From contig JBIKVN010000005.1 in assembly GCA_044356865.1 (NCBI GenBank), forward strand, positions 1 to 33,313: DNA of 33,313 nt, in the 5' to 3' direction. The notes below the pieces were generated by a model. It did not search any database. It was not told the origin of the DNA and was given only the letters and a program-made list of their open reading frames with translations. Both the position numbers and the translations under genes were made by a program. The stretch is from JBEIUL01 sp044356865. GTDB lineage: Bacteria; Planctomycetota; Phycisphaerae; Phycisphaerales; SM1A02. Shown here one piece after another: positions 8,460-16,972 of this stretch (its first letter is position 1; the number at the start of each line of letters is the position of its first letter).

Positions 8460-10337
8460 TCACCCGGCCGCGACCGCGGGCACCGGAACGCCCAGCGACT
8501 CGGCGACCCCGCGGAGCACCATGTGCTCGGACGCCGCGACCTCGCCGTCGCGGGCGATGGCGATCGCGAACGCCCGGACGATCGACTCGCGGGCGACGAC
8601 ATCGAGCGAGGCGAGCTGCCGCAAGGCCTCGTCGAGAGCCGCGACGGTCCGGTCTCCGGCGTCGCCCATCGACGGCGTCCGCAGCCCGAGCGCGGCGTAT
8701 GCGGCGTGAAACCTTGCCGCCGCGGTGACCGGCGACCGCGCGGTCGCGGCCCCGAAGGCCAGGACCGTCCGCAGCGGCTCGGCCGCCTGCTCGACGGTGC
8801 GCTTGACGCGCGAAGGCGGCGGCGGCGGCACCAGTTTCTCCTCGACGTGGCGCCGCAGGGCGACGAACATCGCCCATTCGCGCAGGTGAATCTCGCCGTC
8901 TTCGCGGATCGCGAGCCGCATCGACTGGCGGAAATCGCGGTACGCGTCGGGCCCCGCGGCCACCAGGGCCGGCGCCGCGAGATCGACGATCGCGACCTGC
9001 CGGTCGTCGCGTAATCTCGAGACCTTTGCCGCGATCGAGGGCAGCGCCGCGAACGCCTCGGGATCGCGGGTCGCGATGAGCCGTCCGAACTCCTCCGACC
9101 GGTCGGGATTCCACGCGACGGCGTAGCACGCCGCCCGCGCCCCGGCCGGGGTGCGGATCGCCTCGCGAAGTGCCTCGGGCATCTCCGCCAGCCACCCCGT
9201 CGCGCCCGCCGCCGGCACCGCCGCGGGCCGCCAGCCGCGCCGTCCGCTCGTCGCAACGCCCGCGAAACCGAGATGCATTCCCGCGCCCGCCTGGCCCCCG
9301 CCGGCGCCCTCCGCGTCACCCGTGACTCCCTTCGCCCCCATCGCGATCACGCGGCGGATCCGGCTCTCGAGCGTCGGGTGCGTAGCGAACATCGAGCGGA
9401 AGCTCGACGCGAAGAAGAAGTGATTGAGCTCGCTCGCCGCCTCCGACCTCACCTCGGCGTTCCCCTGCTCGCGGATCTTCCACAGCGCCCCCGCGATGCC
9501 GTCCGGGTTCCGCGTGTAGTCGACCGCCGACGCGTCGGCGAGATACTCGCGCCGCCGGCTGATCGCCGACTGGATCAGGCGTCCGTACAGCACGCCGATC
9601 GAGCCGACGAGCCACAGGACGAGCCCCGCGAGGATGATCGCGATTCCGACGCCGCCGCCGCCCTTCTTCTTGCCGCGCGAGCTGCGGGCCTCGGCCCGGG
9701 CGATCTCGGGCCCGATGAAGCGGAACAGCACCCACCCGAGCGTGCCGAGGGCCATGATCCCGCCGATCGCCGCCACGGTGCGGGCGTTGATGCGGGTGTC
9801 CCCGTGGTAGATGTGGCTGAACTCATGGGCCGCGACGCCCTGAAGCTCGTCGCGCGACAGCTTCTCGATCGCCCCGCGGGTGAACCCGACCACCGCGTCC
9901 TCGGGCCGGTACCCCGCGGCGAAGGCGTTGATCACGTCGCCCTCGAGCAGGTACACCCGCGGCATGGGCAGGCCGCTCGAGAGCGACATCTCCTCGACGA
10001 CGTTCAGCAGCTTCCGCTCGTCGGCATCGTAGGTGTCGCGGGCGACCTCGACGCCGCCGAGCATCGCGGCGATCGCCGGGCCGCCGTGCCGCAGCCGCCA
10101 CAGCGTCCGGATCGATCCGTACAGCACGATGAGGACGATGAGGCCCGTCACGATCCCGAGCAGCCGCCACTCCTGCACCGAGTCGCGCCACTCGACGTCG
10201 TGGCGGAGGGCCAGCCCGCCCGAGACGATGAGCCAGAACGAGAGGATCGTCGCCGCGAACCCGGCCACGAAGAGCGCAACCAGCAGCCACGACTGGCGGC
10301 GGGCCCGGCGCTGGTGGTCGGCGTAGCTTTCGATCAT
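8460..10337 (-). CDS. M48 family membrane metalloprotease (HtpX-like) with TerB-like C-terminal domains
   Basis: A 625-residue zinc protease. Membrane segments are predicted near residues 18-40, 59-77, 185-207 and 228-252. The catalytic HExxH is HEFSH at 171-175, and the third ligand is the Glu in RRREYLADASAVDYTRNP (about 264). HtpX-type enzymes cleave misfolded inner-membrane proteins on the cytoplasmic side. Typical HtpX has about 290-340 residues; here about 280 extra residues follow. They contain two TerB-like helical blocks, RLAIREDGEIHLREWAMF near 462-479 and AIARDGEVAASEHMVL near 594-609, which may be sensory or regulatory. ATG 10337 has no clear Shine-Dalgarno. Confidence 0.88.
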   Translation of the reverse strand: MIESYADHQRRARRQSWLLVALFVAGFAATILSFWLIVSGGLALRHDVEWRDSVQEWRLLGIVTGLIVLIVLYGSIRTLWRLRHGGPAIAAMLGGVEVARDTYDADERKLLNVVEEMSLSSGLPMPRVYLLEGDVINAFAAGYRPEDAVVGFTRGAIEKLSRDELQGVAAHEFSHIYHGDTRINARTVAAIGGIMALGTLGWVLFRFIGPEIARAEARSSRGKKKGGGGVGIAIILAGLVLWLVGSIGVLYGRLIQSAISRRREYLADASAVDYTRNPDGIAGALWKIREQGNAEVRSEAASELNHFFFASSFRSMFATHPTLESRIRRVIAMGAKGVTGDAEGAGGGQAGAGMHLGFAGVATSGRRGWRPAAVPAAGATGWLAEMPEALREAIRTPAGARAACYAVAWNPDRSEEFGRLIATRDPEAFAALPSIAAKVSRLRDDRQVAIVDLAAPALVAAGPDAYRDFRQSMRLAIREDGEIHLREWAMFVALRRHVEEKLVPPPPPSRVKRTVEQAAEPLRTVLAFGAATARSPVTAAARFHAAYAALGLRTPSMGDAGDRTVAALDEALRQLASLDVVARESIVRAFAIAIARDGEVAASEHMVLRGVAESLGVPVPAVAAG

Positions 10338-10495
10338 GGGGGGAGGCTACCGAATGGACCGGGAAGACGGTCGGTTCGTAATCCGCCCTCGAAGGGCCCC
10401 CGGCCCGAGCCCCGTCCAAGGGCCGCGGTCATCCGCCCGAAACCCCGTTTCGCCCGCGCCGGCCCGGCCGCGGCGGGATTCTCGCACAAAGCACA

Positions 10496-10524
10496 TTGAA
10501 CTCGGGATCTGCGGGCCGTAGTCT
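10496..10524 (+). promoter_or_regulatory. Candidate sigma-70-type promoter for the FG-GAP gene
   Basis: TTGAAC at 10496-10501 and TAGTCT at 10519-10524 are separated by 17 bases, matching 5/6 and 4/6 positions of the -35 and -10 consensus. The site lies about 40 bases before ATG 10567, which has a strong Shine-Dalgarno (GGAGGA at 10555-10560, six bases before the ATG). It falls in the 229-base divergent gap shared with the M48 protease gene. Read from the sequence only. Confidence 0.55.
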
Positions 10525-10566
10525 GGCCGGGTCGGCCGTCGTCGCCGGACTCCCGGAGGAACACGC

Positions 10567-13074
10567 ATGCGTACCGTTGCCCCGTGCGTCACCGCGTCAC
10601 TCTCGCTCGCCTTCGCCGCCGCCGGGACCGCGACCGGGCAGACCCTGAATGACCTCTATCCCGAACTCGCGACGCTGGTCGCGGCCGACGCGGCGACGGC
10701 GGACGAGTTCGGCGCCTCGATCTCGCTCTCGGGGAACACCCTGGCCGTCGGCGTCCCGTACGACGACGTCACGCTCGTCGACCGTGGCAGCGTGCGGATC
10801 TTCACGCGAAGCGGCGCCGTCTGGACGCTCCAGGCGACGCTGGTGGCCGCGGACGGACTGGCGGAGGACTGGGCCGGCTACTCGGTCTCGCTTGACGGCG
10901 ACATCCTCGCGGTCGGCTCCCCGAACAGCAACATCGGATCCGCCGCGGACGGCGGCCTCGTGCTGATCTACGTCCGGAGCGGAACCTCCTGGGCCGAGGA
11001 AGCCTCGCTGTGGCCAAGCGACGTGGCGTTCGGCGACAAGTTCGGCTCCGCGGTCTCGCTTTCGGGCGGCACGCTGGCCGTGGGAATGCCCAACGACGAC
11101 ATCGGGACGGTCGTGAATCAGGGAAGCGTGCGGATCTTCACGCGAAGCGGATCTACCTGGACCGCCCAGCAGACCATCACCGCCGGCGACGGCGCCGCGA
11201 GCGATCTGTTCGGCCGTTCGGTCTCGATCGAAGGCGACACGCTGGCGATCGGCGTGCCGCAAGACGATGTCGGGGCGATCTCGAACCAGGGCAGCGTACG
11301 GATCTTCACGAGAAGCGGATCGACCTGGACCGCGCAGCAGACGCTCACCGCGATCGACGGCCTCGCCAACGACCAGTTCGGGCAGGCGGTCTCGCTCTCC
11401 GGTGACACGGTCGCGGTCGGTGTTCCCTTCGACGACGTCAGTTCCGCCGCGGACCGGGGCAGCGTCAGGATGTTCACGCGAAGCGGCACGACCTGGACCG
11501 CGCAGCAGACGCTGACCGCCGGCGACGGCCAGGCGGGAGACCTCTTCGGGAGTTCGCTCTCGCTCGTCGGCATGTCGCTCGTCGTGGGAGCCCCGAGCGA
11601 CGACGTCGGCATCGACAGCAACGAAGGCAGCGCGAGAACCTTCGTCCGCATGGGAAACACCTGGTCGCCCCAGGCCACCCTGACCGCCAGCGACGGGGCG
11701 GTCGGCGACTCGTTCGGCTACTCGGTCGCGCTCTCGGGGAACACCATCGCGGTGGGCGCGAATCTCGACCAGCCGGGGAGCGGCGGCGCTCTTGACGGCG
11801 GCTCCGTGCGGATCTTCGGGAATCACCGGGTCTGGAACGCTTCCCGCGGCATCGGCTACGACAGCCTCGCCGCGGCGATGACCGCGGGATTCGCCGGCGA
11901 TCGGCTTCTGGCCGGCGCGCCCGCGTTTGCCGAGGCCGACGGGATCCTCGACACCTCGTCGAGGCGTTTCTCGTTCGTGGGTCTCGAACCGATGACCCTG
12001 GCCCCGACGGCGCTCCTGTCCCTGGCCACCGGCACCACCTTCGAGCGATCGCCGGAAGTCGCCGCGGCCGGGCTGACGGTGGCCGGCAAGCTGATCGCTC
12101 CACCCGCAGGAACCCTGACGTTCGAGCAGCTGGCGGTCGGGAGCGGCGGCCAGTTCCTCCAGCGGAACTCGACCGTCCTCGTGAACCAGGGTCTTTCCAC
12201 CCTGTCGGGCGGAGTGTGCTACCTGCAAGGCCAGATGCTTGCCGAGTCCGTCTCGACCGCGGTCGGCGGCCAGAACCGCTGCGCGGGCGACACCGACGTC
12301 TTCGGGAACTACACGAACGCCGGCTCGACCATCGTGCAGCGCGGGATCCTCTACATCTACGGAACCCTCGTGAACACCGGCACCATGACCGGCGAGGTCG
12401 ACACCGGACTGCTGCCGCCCACCCCGGGCGACGGGTTCTCGATCGGCGGCGACTACGTCGCGGGCGCCTCCGCCTCGCTCGTCCTGCCCGATCCGGTCTG
12501 GTGGCTCCGGGTCGGCGGCGACTTCGACGTCGCGATCGACGACCCCGCCCGCTTCGCGATGGAGCGGGCCACGCTCGAGATGACCGGACTCGACACCGAT
12601 CCGGTCCAGACCCTCGAGGCGCTTTCCCGCGACCTCGGCACCGCCGAGTCGGGCTTCGATCCCGCGAACTTCCCCATCGGAACCCTGCGGATCCGCCCGG
12701 GCGTCACCGTCGAGATCGTCGACGAGCACGCGAACGCCCCCGGCAAGGGCGTCGCAAGCCTCTACGTCGGCTCGCTCGTCGTGCCCGCCGGCGCCACTCT
12801 CGTCACGAACGGACACCGCATCTACGCCGAGGCGGCGACGATCGAGGGGACGGTGTCGAATCCGGCCGACGTCATCGTCGTGCCGGGCGACCCGCCCTGC
12901 GTGGCCGACCTCTTCATCGACGGCGTGGTGAACGGGGCCGACCTCGGCGTCGTGCTCGCCGGTTGGGGACCGTGCCCCGCATCGTGCCCGGCCGACATCA
13001 ACGGCGACGGCATCGTGAACGCGTTCGACCTGAGCTTCATCCTCGCGGGGTGGGGGCCGTGTCCGACGGATTGA
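10567..13074 (+). CDS. Secreted FG-GAP-repeat protein with C-terminal dockerin-like repeats
   Basis: An 835-residue exported protein. The signal peptide covers about residues 1-25, with likely cleavage after ATG in TATGQTLND. Seven FG-GAP-like units of 55-56 residues run from about 35 to 428, each with a D-x-FG-x-S-V-S-L-x-G-x-T-L-A-V-G core followed by GSVRIFTRSG; integrin-alpha-type beta-propellers are built from such units. A middle beta-rich region (430-775) is not recognised. The last 60 residues carry two dockerin-like loops, DGVVNGADLGVVLAGWGPCP and DINGDGIVNAFDLSFILAG, the group-typical planctomycete tail that probably anchors or sorts the protein at the cell surface. The Shine-Dalgarno GGAGGA fixes the start. 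Confidence 0.85.
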   Translation: MRTVAPCVTASLSLAFAAAGTATGQTLNDLYPELATLVAADAATADEFGASISLSGNTLAVGVPYDDVTLVDRGSVRIFTRSGAVWTLQATLVAADGLAEDWAGYSVSLDGDILAVGSPNSNIGSAADGGLVLIYVRSGTSWAEEASLWPSDVAFGDKFGSAVSLSGGTLAVGMPNDDIGTVVNQGSVRIFTRSGSTWTAQQTITAGDGAASDLFGRSVSIEGDTLAIGVPQDDVGAISNQGSVRIFTRSGSTWTAQQTLTAIDGLANDQFGQAVSLSGDTVAVGVPFDDVSSAADRGSVRMFTRSGTTWTAQQTLTAGDGQAGDLFGSSLSLVGMSLVVGAPSDDVGIDSNEGSARTFVRMGNTWSPQATLTASDGAVGDSFGYSVALSGNTIAVGANLDQPGSGGALDGGSVRIFGNHRVWNASRGIGYDSLAAAMTAGFAGDRLLAGAPAFAEADGILDTSSRRFSFVGLEPMTLAPTALLSLATGTTFERSPEVAAAGLTVAGKLIAPPAGTLTFEQLAVGSGGQFLQRNSTVLVNQGLSTLSGGVCYLQGQMLAESVSTAVGGQNRCAGDTDVFGNYTNAGSTIVQRGILYIYGTLVNTGTMTGEVDTGLLPPTPGDGFSIGGDYVAGASASLVLPDPVWWLRVGGDFDVAIDDPARFAMERATLEMTGLDTDPVQTLEALSRDLGTAESGFDPANFPIGTLRIRPGVTVEIVDEHANAPGKGVASLYVGSLVVPAGATLVTNGHRIYAEAATIEGTVSNPADVIVVPGDPPCVADLFIDGVVNGADLGVVLAGWGPCPASCPADINGDGIVNAFDLSFILAGWGPCPTD
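10669..11850 (+). repeat. Seven tandem coding repeats of about 168 bases (FG-GAP units)
   Basis: Units of 55-56 codons lie inside the FG-GAP gene. Units 3, 4 and 5 are the most alike: their ends, encoding GSVRIFTRSGSTWTAQQ or a close variant, are nearly identical at DNA level around 11125-11175, 11290-11345 and 11458-11512. The outer units are more diverged. This points to recent internal duplication or homogenisation of the central blades. Confidence 0.75.
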
Positions 13075-13102
13075 GTCCGGTCGAGGGCGGGGAACGCGAC
13101 GC

Positions 13103-13468
13103 CTACCGCCGCCCGGCGAACTTTCGGAAGACGCTCGCGATCCCGCCGACGAGGAGGATGGCGAGGGCGAAGACCAGGCCGGGCATGGCGAAGGCGAGGG
13201 CGCCGAGGAACGGCCACTCCCAGACCAGCCACGCCCCGAAGAACGCCCCGACAACCAGCAGCGGCGGCACCGCGTAGATGCAGAGGCCGACCACGATCAC
13301 CGCGGGGATCCAATGCCAGTTCCAGCGGTCCTCGAGCAAGGCGAAGCACGCGGCGGTGGCGGTGAACGCGTAGGCGAGAAGGCCTAGACAGCCCACAGCA
13401 CCGACCGGAAGGACGAGCCATTCTCCGAGGCCGCGTGAGCCGGTGGGCGCGGGTGGGGTGTCGGGCAT
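13103..13468 (-). CDS. Small multi-pass membrane protein
   Basis: A 121-residue protein from ATG 13468 (MPDTPPAPTGSRGLGEWLVL). An in-frame extension to 13549 has no membrane or signal logic and is less likely. Three to four hydrophobic segments are seen: LPVGAVGCLGLLAYAFTATA, IPAVIVVGLCIYAVPPLLVV, and the pair spanning WPFLGALAFAMPGLVFALAI and the end. The end is a short basic tail, RKFAGRR. No family was recognised and no catalytic motif is visible. It converges on the FG-GAP gene with 28 bases between the stops and sits at the left edge of the accessory island. Confidence 0.55.
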   Translation of the reverse strand: MPDTPPAPTGSRGLGEWLVLPVGAVGCLGLLAYAFTATAACFALLEDRWNWHWIPAVIVVGLCIYAVPPLLVVGAFFGAWLVWEWPFLGALAFAMPGLVFALAILLVGGIASVFRKFAGRR

Positions 13469-13560
13469 GGTGAAAGGCGGGATCGGAACGTGCTGGAGAA
13501 GAATCCAACTACCGGCCGCGGGCGTTGGCCTGACGATGACGACCCACAAAGTTGTCCACG

Positions 13561-13589
13561 TTGACTGACGCTTTCCTCTGGTTTCTTAT
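13561..13589 (+). promoter_or_regulatory. Candidate promoter for the HelD-like helicase
   Basis: TTGACT at 13561-13566 and TCTTAT at 13584-13589 are 17 bases apart (5/6 and 4/6 consensus matches). The site lies in a noticeably more AT-rich stretch, 88 bases before ATG 13677. No better promoter was seen in the 208-base gap between the small membrane protein and the helicase. Tentative. Confidence 0.4.
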
Positions 13590-13676
13590 GGGATGCAAGC
13601 CTATGGCGACGAGCCGGTTCCGCATGCTATGTGATCAAGTGAACGCTTCGCGGTTCTCCGCCGCTAGCATGGAGCT

Positions 13677-16076
13677 ATGCGCGAACAGAGTAAATCCCTT
13701 CCGAAGAAGGTGCTCCGCCAGAACATCGAGGCGGATAAGGCCCGGGCGCTCGAGGCGATCGCACGTGCACGCAGAGAGCTTGGCTCGCTCCGAGAACTCG
13801 AGTTCACGCCGGACATCACCGGCAACCCCGCAGCCTCGAGATATCAGGAATTCAAGCGCGACCAAAGACGTGGACTCGAGGCGACGGCTCACGCACCGTT
13901 TTTCTGCCGTGTGGACAGCCAGAGGACGATGGATGGCCAGACCGAGTCGATCCAGCTGCTTCTGAGCAAGGCTCGCGACATGGGTGGGGTCATCTACGGC
14001 GAAGATTGGGAAGTCGTGAGCTGGACGAGTCCGATCGCGAATCTTATCCAAGGAAAGCGGCCGGGCGACCGTGTCGAGTTCACCACTCGCAAGACCACCA
14101 CGTACTCCGTCGGCGAGTCCGCCCGCTACGAGTCGCTGATACCGCGGGTCACGAACGCATCCTTCATGCTTTGGCAAGGTGATGCGAGCATTGCGAGCGA
14201 AGACGAACTCGCAGAGAAAGATGACGATGGTCGAACGGAAGGGCCTCGAAAGCCCAAGGGCTACCGAGCCGCGGCCGACTTTGGCCTGACGGACATCATC
14301 GTGCTGGCCGATGAGCCCCAGCGGGCCGCGCTCGCACTGCCTTTCGACAGGTCCGTGATCATCGAAGGACCTCCCGGCAGTGGGAAAACGAGCATCGGGA
14401 TCATGCGAGTCGCCGTGCTCTATGACCAGCAGTGGGAGATGCTTGGTCTGCGAAGGGACCGGGATTCGCCATTCCATTCGTACTCTTCGATGCGAATCCT
14501 CGTTCAGAACGACGAGATGGTTGCCTACCTGAAGGGCCTTGCCCAGTCCATCGGAGTTCAACACGCTCGAGTCGAGACCTCGCAAGACTTCTTCCGTCGT
14601 ATCTGTCGAGATACGTTGCTGTTACGAGGCACCCGTCGACGCGACCAACCCAGCCTCGCCGCGCTCAAGGCACGCCGAGACGTGCTGGCGCTACATTTTT
14701 CGGGATTTCAGAAGCACCTTTTGGAACATTGGCCAGCCCAATCCCGGGATCTGCGCCGGCGGCTCGGCGAGTTCGCGCCCGATTACCTGACGCTGGCCGA
14801 TTGCATCGAGAAATGGGTCGCAAGAGTCGCGAAGGCGACGGTGATCGATGGAAGAATCGTCGGTCCAGTCAAGCTTGTCGACGACCTTTCGGTCGCCCAC
14901 GACGCCGTCATCACAGGCCGTTCATCCACGAGGAACGGAGGGAACGTCGCCACGGACCAGGGGCCTGGCCGCGGCATGACGAAGCGTTACGACCGGGAGT
15001 TCCTCAAGACACGGTCCGCTGATGCCAAGAAGTGCGTCGAGGACGCGATCCGGCAACTCTTTGACCGTACTGGCATAGCCCGAGCCATGTTCTCGCTTCC
15101 GCAATACCGCGAGTTCTTGCGATCGCTTGCCGTCGAAAGCCTCTCGCAAAGGACGATCGATGCGGGCGATCGGCTTTGGCGACGACAGTACGAGGGCGAG
15201 TCTCCCTCCTACAGCCAACTTGATCTCGCGATCTCCGCCTGGCTGGGCGCGTCTGTTCTGGTGTCGACTTCACCTGACCGGAAGCCATGGATTGGTGGAA
15301 AGTCGCTGCGACTCACGCATTTGGTCGTTGACGAAGCCCAAGACCTCTCTCCGAGCCACGTCGCGATTCTCGCATCGCAACTTGTCGAGAATGGCACGCT
15401 GACGCTGGTAGGCGACCTTCATCAGAGTCTTGACCCTCACGTCGGAGTGCGCAGCTGGGACGAGGCTACCGTCAGGAGTTCCGTTCGCACGGTCTTTGGA
15501 GTCAACCACCGACAGACCAAACCGCTCGGGGACTTCCTCGCGGGAACCTACACGGCACTGTTCGAGGAAGCCTGTCCATGGAAAGCGTCGCCACAGACCG
15601 TGGGCGATCGCCCACGCGCCCGAGGAGTGCGCTCCTGGTCCGACCTTTCGCAACAGGTCGCCAGCGAAACAAAGTTGTGGCGGGAGCGGATCCCGAACGC
15701 AACCGTGGCGGTTCTTTACGACGGGAAGCTCGAGCCGAAACGCCTCCGTCGCTTCCAGGCCGATCTGGAGAATTTGCTGAGCGATGACCTGGTCCCGGTC
15801 GAATCGGCCATACCGGGCGAGAGGTCGGACGTGCTTGCCCGGACCGACCATGTCCTTATCGCCTCGGTGAAGCAAACCAAGGGACTGGAGTTTGATGTCG
15901 TGGTCTTTCTCGAACCGCGAAACCACTGGTCCAAGCCGATTCGCGAGATTGACGCGCGTATTCGTAACGGCCTGTACGTCGCGGTAAGCCGCGCTCGCGC
16001 CGGTCTTTCCCTCTGCATGCGTACGGTGCCTCCCTTCGTCGCGCAGCTCTCCAGCCGCGGACTCTGCGAGGTCTGA
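13677..16076 (+). CDS. HelD/UvrD-like superfamily 1 helicase
   Basis: A 799-residue SF1 P-loop protein. The N-terminus (about 5-45) is charged and coiled-coil-like. The block APFFCRVD (about 73-80) plus GVIYGEDWEVVSWTSPIANL (104-123) matches the layout of HelD-type helicases. Walker A is GPPGSGKT at 231-238, Walker B is VVDEAQDLSP (about 545), followed by LVGDLHQSLDPH; motif V region is VKQTKGLEFDVVVFLEP and motif VI region GLYVAVSRARAG. HelD proteins bind RNA polymerase and release stalled complexes, whereas UvrD-like relatives unwind DNA; which applies here is not settled. It faces the defence-like operon, and codon use looks less GC-extreme than in the left part, suggesting transfer. Confidence 0.8.
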   Translation: MREQSKSLPKKVLRQNIEADKARALEAIARARRELGSLRELEFTPDITGNPAASRYQEFKRDQRRGLEATAHAPFFCRVDSQRTMDGQTESIQLLLSKARDMGGVIYGEDWEVVSWTSPIANLIQGKRPGDRVEFTTRKTTTYSVGESARYESLIPRVTNASFMLWQGDASIASEDELAEKDDDGRTEGPRKPKGYRAAADFGLTDIIVLADEPQRAALALPFDRSVIIEGPPGSGKTSIGIMRVAVLYDQQWEMLGLRRDRDSPFHSYSSMRILVQNDEMVAYLKGLAQSIGVQHARVETSQDFFRRICRDTLLLRGTRRRDQPSLAALKARRDVLALHFSGFQKHLLEHWPAQSRDLRRRLGEFAPDYLTLADCIEKWVARVAKATVIDGRIVGPVKLVDDLSVAHDAVITGRSSTRNGGNVATDQGPGRGMTKRYDREFLKTRSADAKKCVEDAIRQLFDRTGIARAMFSLPQYREFLRSLAVESLSQRTIDAGDRLWRRQYEGESPSYSQLDLAISAWLGASVLVSTSPDRKPWIGGKSLRLTHLVVDEAQDLSPSHVAILASQLVENGTLTLVGDLHQSLDPHVGVRSWDEATVRSSVRTVFGVNHRQTKPLGDFLAGTYTALFEEACPWKASPQTVGDRPRARGVRSWSDLSQQVASETKLWRERIPNATVAVLYDGKLEPKRLRRFQADLENLLSDDLVPVESAIPGERSDVLARTDHVLIASVKQTKGLEFDVVVFLEPRNHWSKPIREIDARIRNGLYVAVSRARAGLSLCMRTVPPFVAQLSSRGLCEV

Positions 16077-16092
16077 GAACCGGTGAACAGGA

Positions 16093-16112
16093 GTGACTCA
16101 AATCGAAGTCAC
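16093..16112. terminator. Hairpin between convergent genes, possible terminator
   Basis: GTGACT (16093-16098) and AGTCAC (16107-16112) form a perfect 6-base-pair stem with an 8-base loop. It lies 16 bases after the HelD-like stop and about 70 bases beyond the operon's last stop. No run of T follows on either strand, so intrinsic termination is uncertain. Confidence 0.3.
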
Positions 16113-16183
16113 ACGAGACCCCTGATGGAAACTCGCGAAACACATCGGACCGCTCGCAGCCGCGGGAAGCCCCTATCCTCCGA

Positions 16184-16972
16184 TCAAGGGCTCGCGACCG
16201 CCGGCTCCGGAAACCATCGCGCGTACTCAAGCGTCCCGCAGTAGATGTAGTCGATGCCCGACTCGCTCGATCCGACCGGGGTGAAGATTGCCCCGTGCTC
16301 ATTGACGTAAAAGCGGCCGCCCGCGACGCGAACCGCCGAGATCGTTCTTGCCGTCTGGGCCGCCTCGATGGTGCTGCCGATCGCTTTCGAGAGATGGACC
16401 TGCCGTGTCATGTTCGGCCGTACGGCCGGAGGATCGGTATCCGTCAGCGCCGGAACCTTGTAGTAGATGTCGTTGCCGGCCGCAGCCAGTACGTAGGGAA
16501 TCCCGGGCCGAGGGCCGATCCATCGATCGCCCGGCTTCAGCGGGCGACCGTCCTGACCGACGGGACGGGTGCTCAGCATCTGTTCCTCGAACTCGAACGA
16601 AAGGTCGCCCTGCAACCGGCCGGCGTAGTAGTAATGCGATCCGGTCGAGTCGCCCTTAGGAGCGGCGACGGGAACGATCACGTGCCGGAACTCGTTGATG
16701 TAGAACGCGCCCCCGGGCTGGTCGCGCGCCGCTGATTTGGCGGCATTCACCATCTTTGCTATGGCCGCGCCCCCGCCATCGACGGCGAGAAAGCGCAGAC
16801 CGTCACCCGCGTCGTAGAGCACCGTGACTTTCCATTCGCCATCGATAAAACGAACGGTGTACTTGGCGAGCTTGCTGACATTTTGCGGCCAGTTACCGCG
16901 ATAAAGTCCTTGAGGCACGTGAACTTCCTTGGTTTCGGCGTAGGCGTCAAACTGCAATACGAGCGTGATCAA
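16184..16972 (-). CDS. Unknown protein with duplicated GG-F-Y-NE motif; last gene of the operon
   Basis: A 262-residue protein, started at TTG 16972 because this codon overlaps the TGA of the preceding gene as TTGA, like the other couplings in the run; the open frame extends to 17062 without a better start. No known family recognised. Two internal copies of one motif are seen: GGAFYINEFRHVIVPV at 87-102 and GGRFYVNEHGAIFTPV at 218-233, each followed about 10 residues later by Y-x-x-G-(R/T)-L and preceded by an alanine-rich helix. The rest is polar and beta-like, with a proline-rich central linker (about 136-158). No signal peptide. A related motif occurs twice in the upstream neighbour. Expression level from TTG may be low. 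Confidence 0.7.
   Translation of the reverse strand: MITLVLQFDAYAETKEVHVPQGLYRGNWPQNVSKLAKYTVRFIDGEWKVTVLYDAGDGLRFLAVDGGGAAIAKMVNAAKSAARDQPGGAFYINEFRHVIVPVAAPKGDSTGSHYYYAGRLQGDLSFEFEEQMLSTRPVGQDGRPLKPGDRWIGPRPGIPYVLAAAGNDIYYKVPALTDTDPPAVRPNMTRQVHLSKAIGSTIEAAQTARTISAVRVAGGRFYVNEHGAIFTPVGSSESGIDYIYCGTLEYARWFPEPAVASP

Noticed and set aside
10597..13254. Minus-strand open frame of 885 codons across the FG-GAP gene
   Set aside because: It is a mirror of the repeats; the plus strand has signal peptide, ribosome site, FG-GAP units and dockerin-like end.
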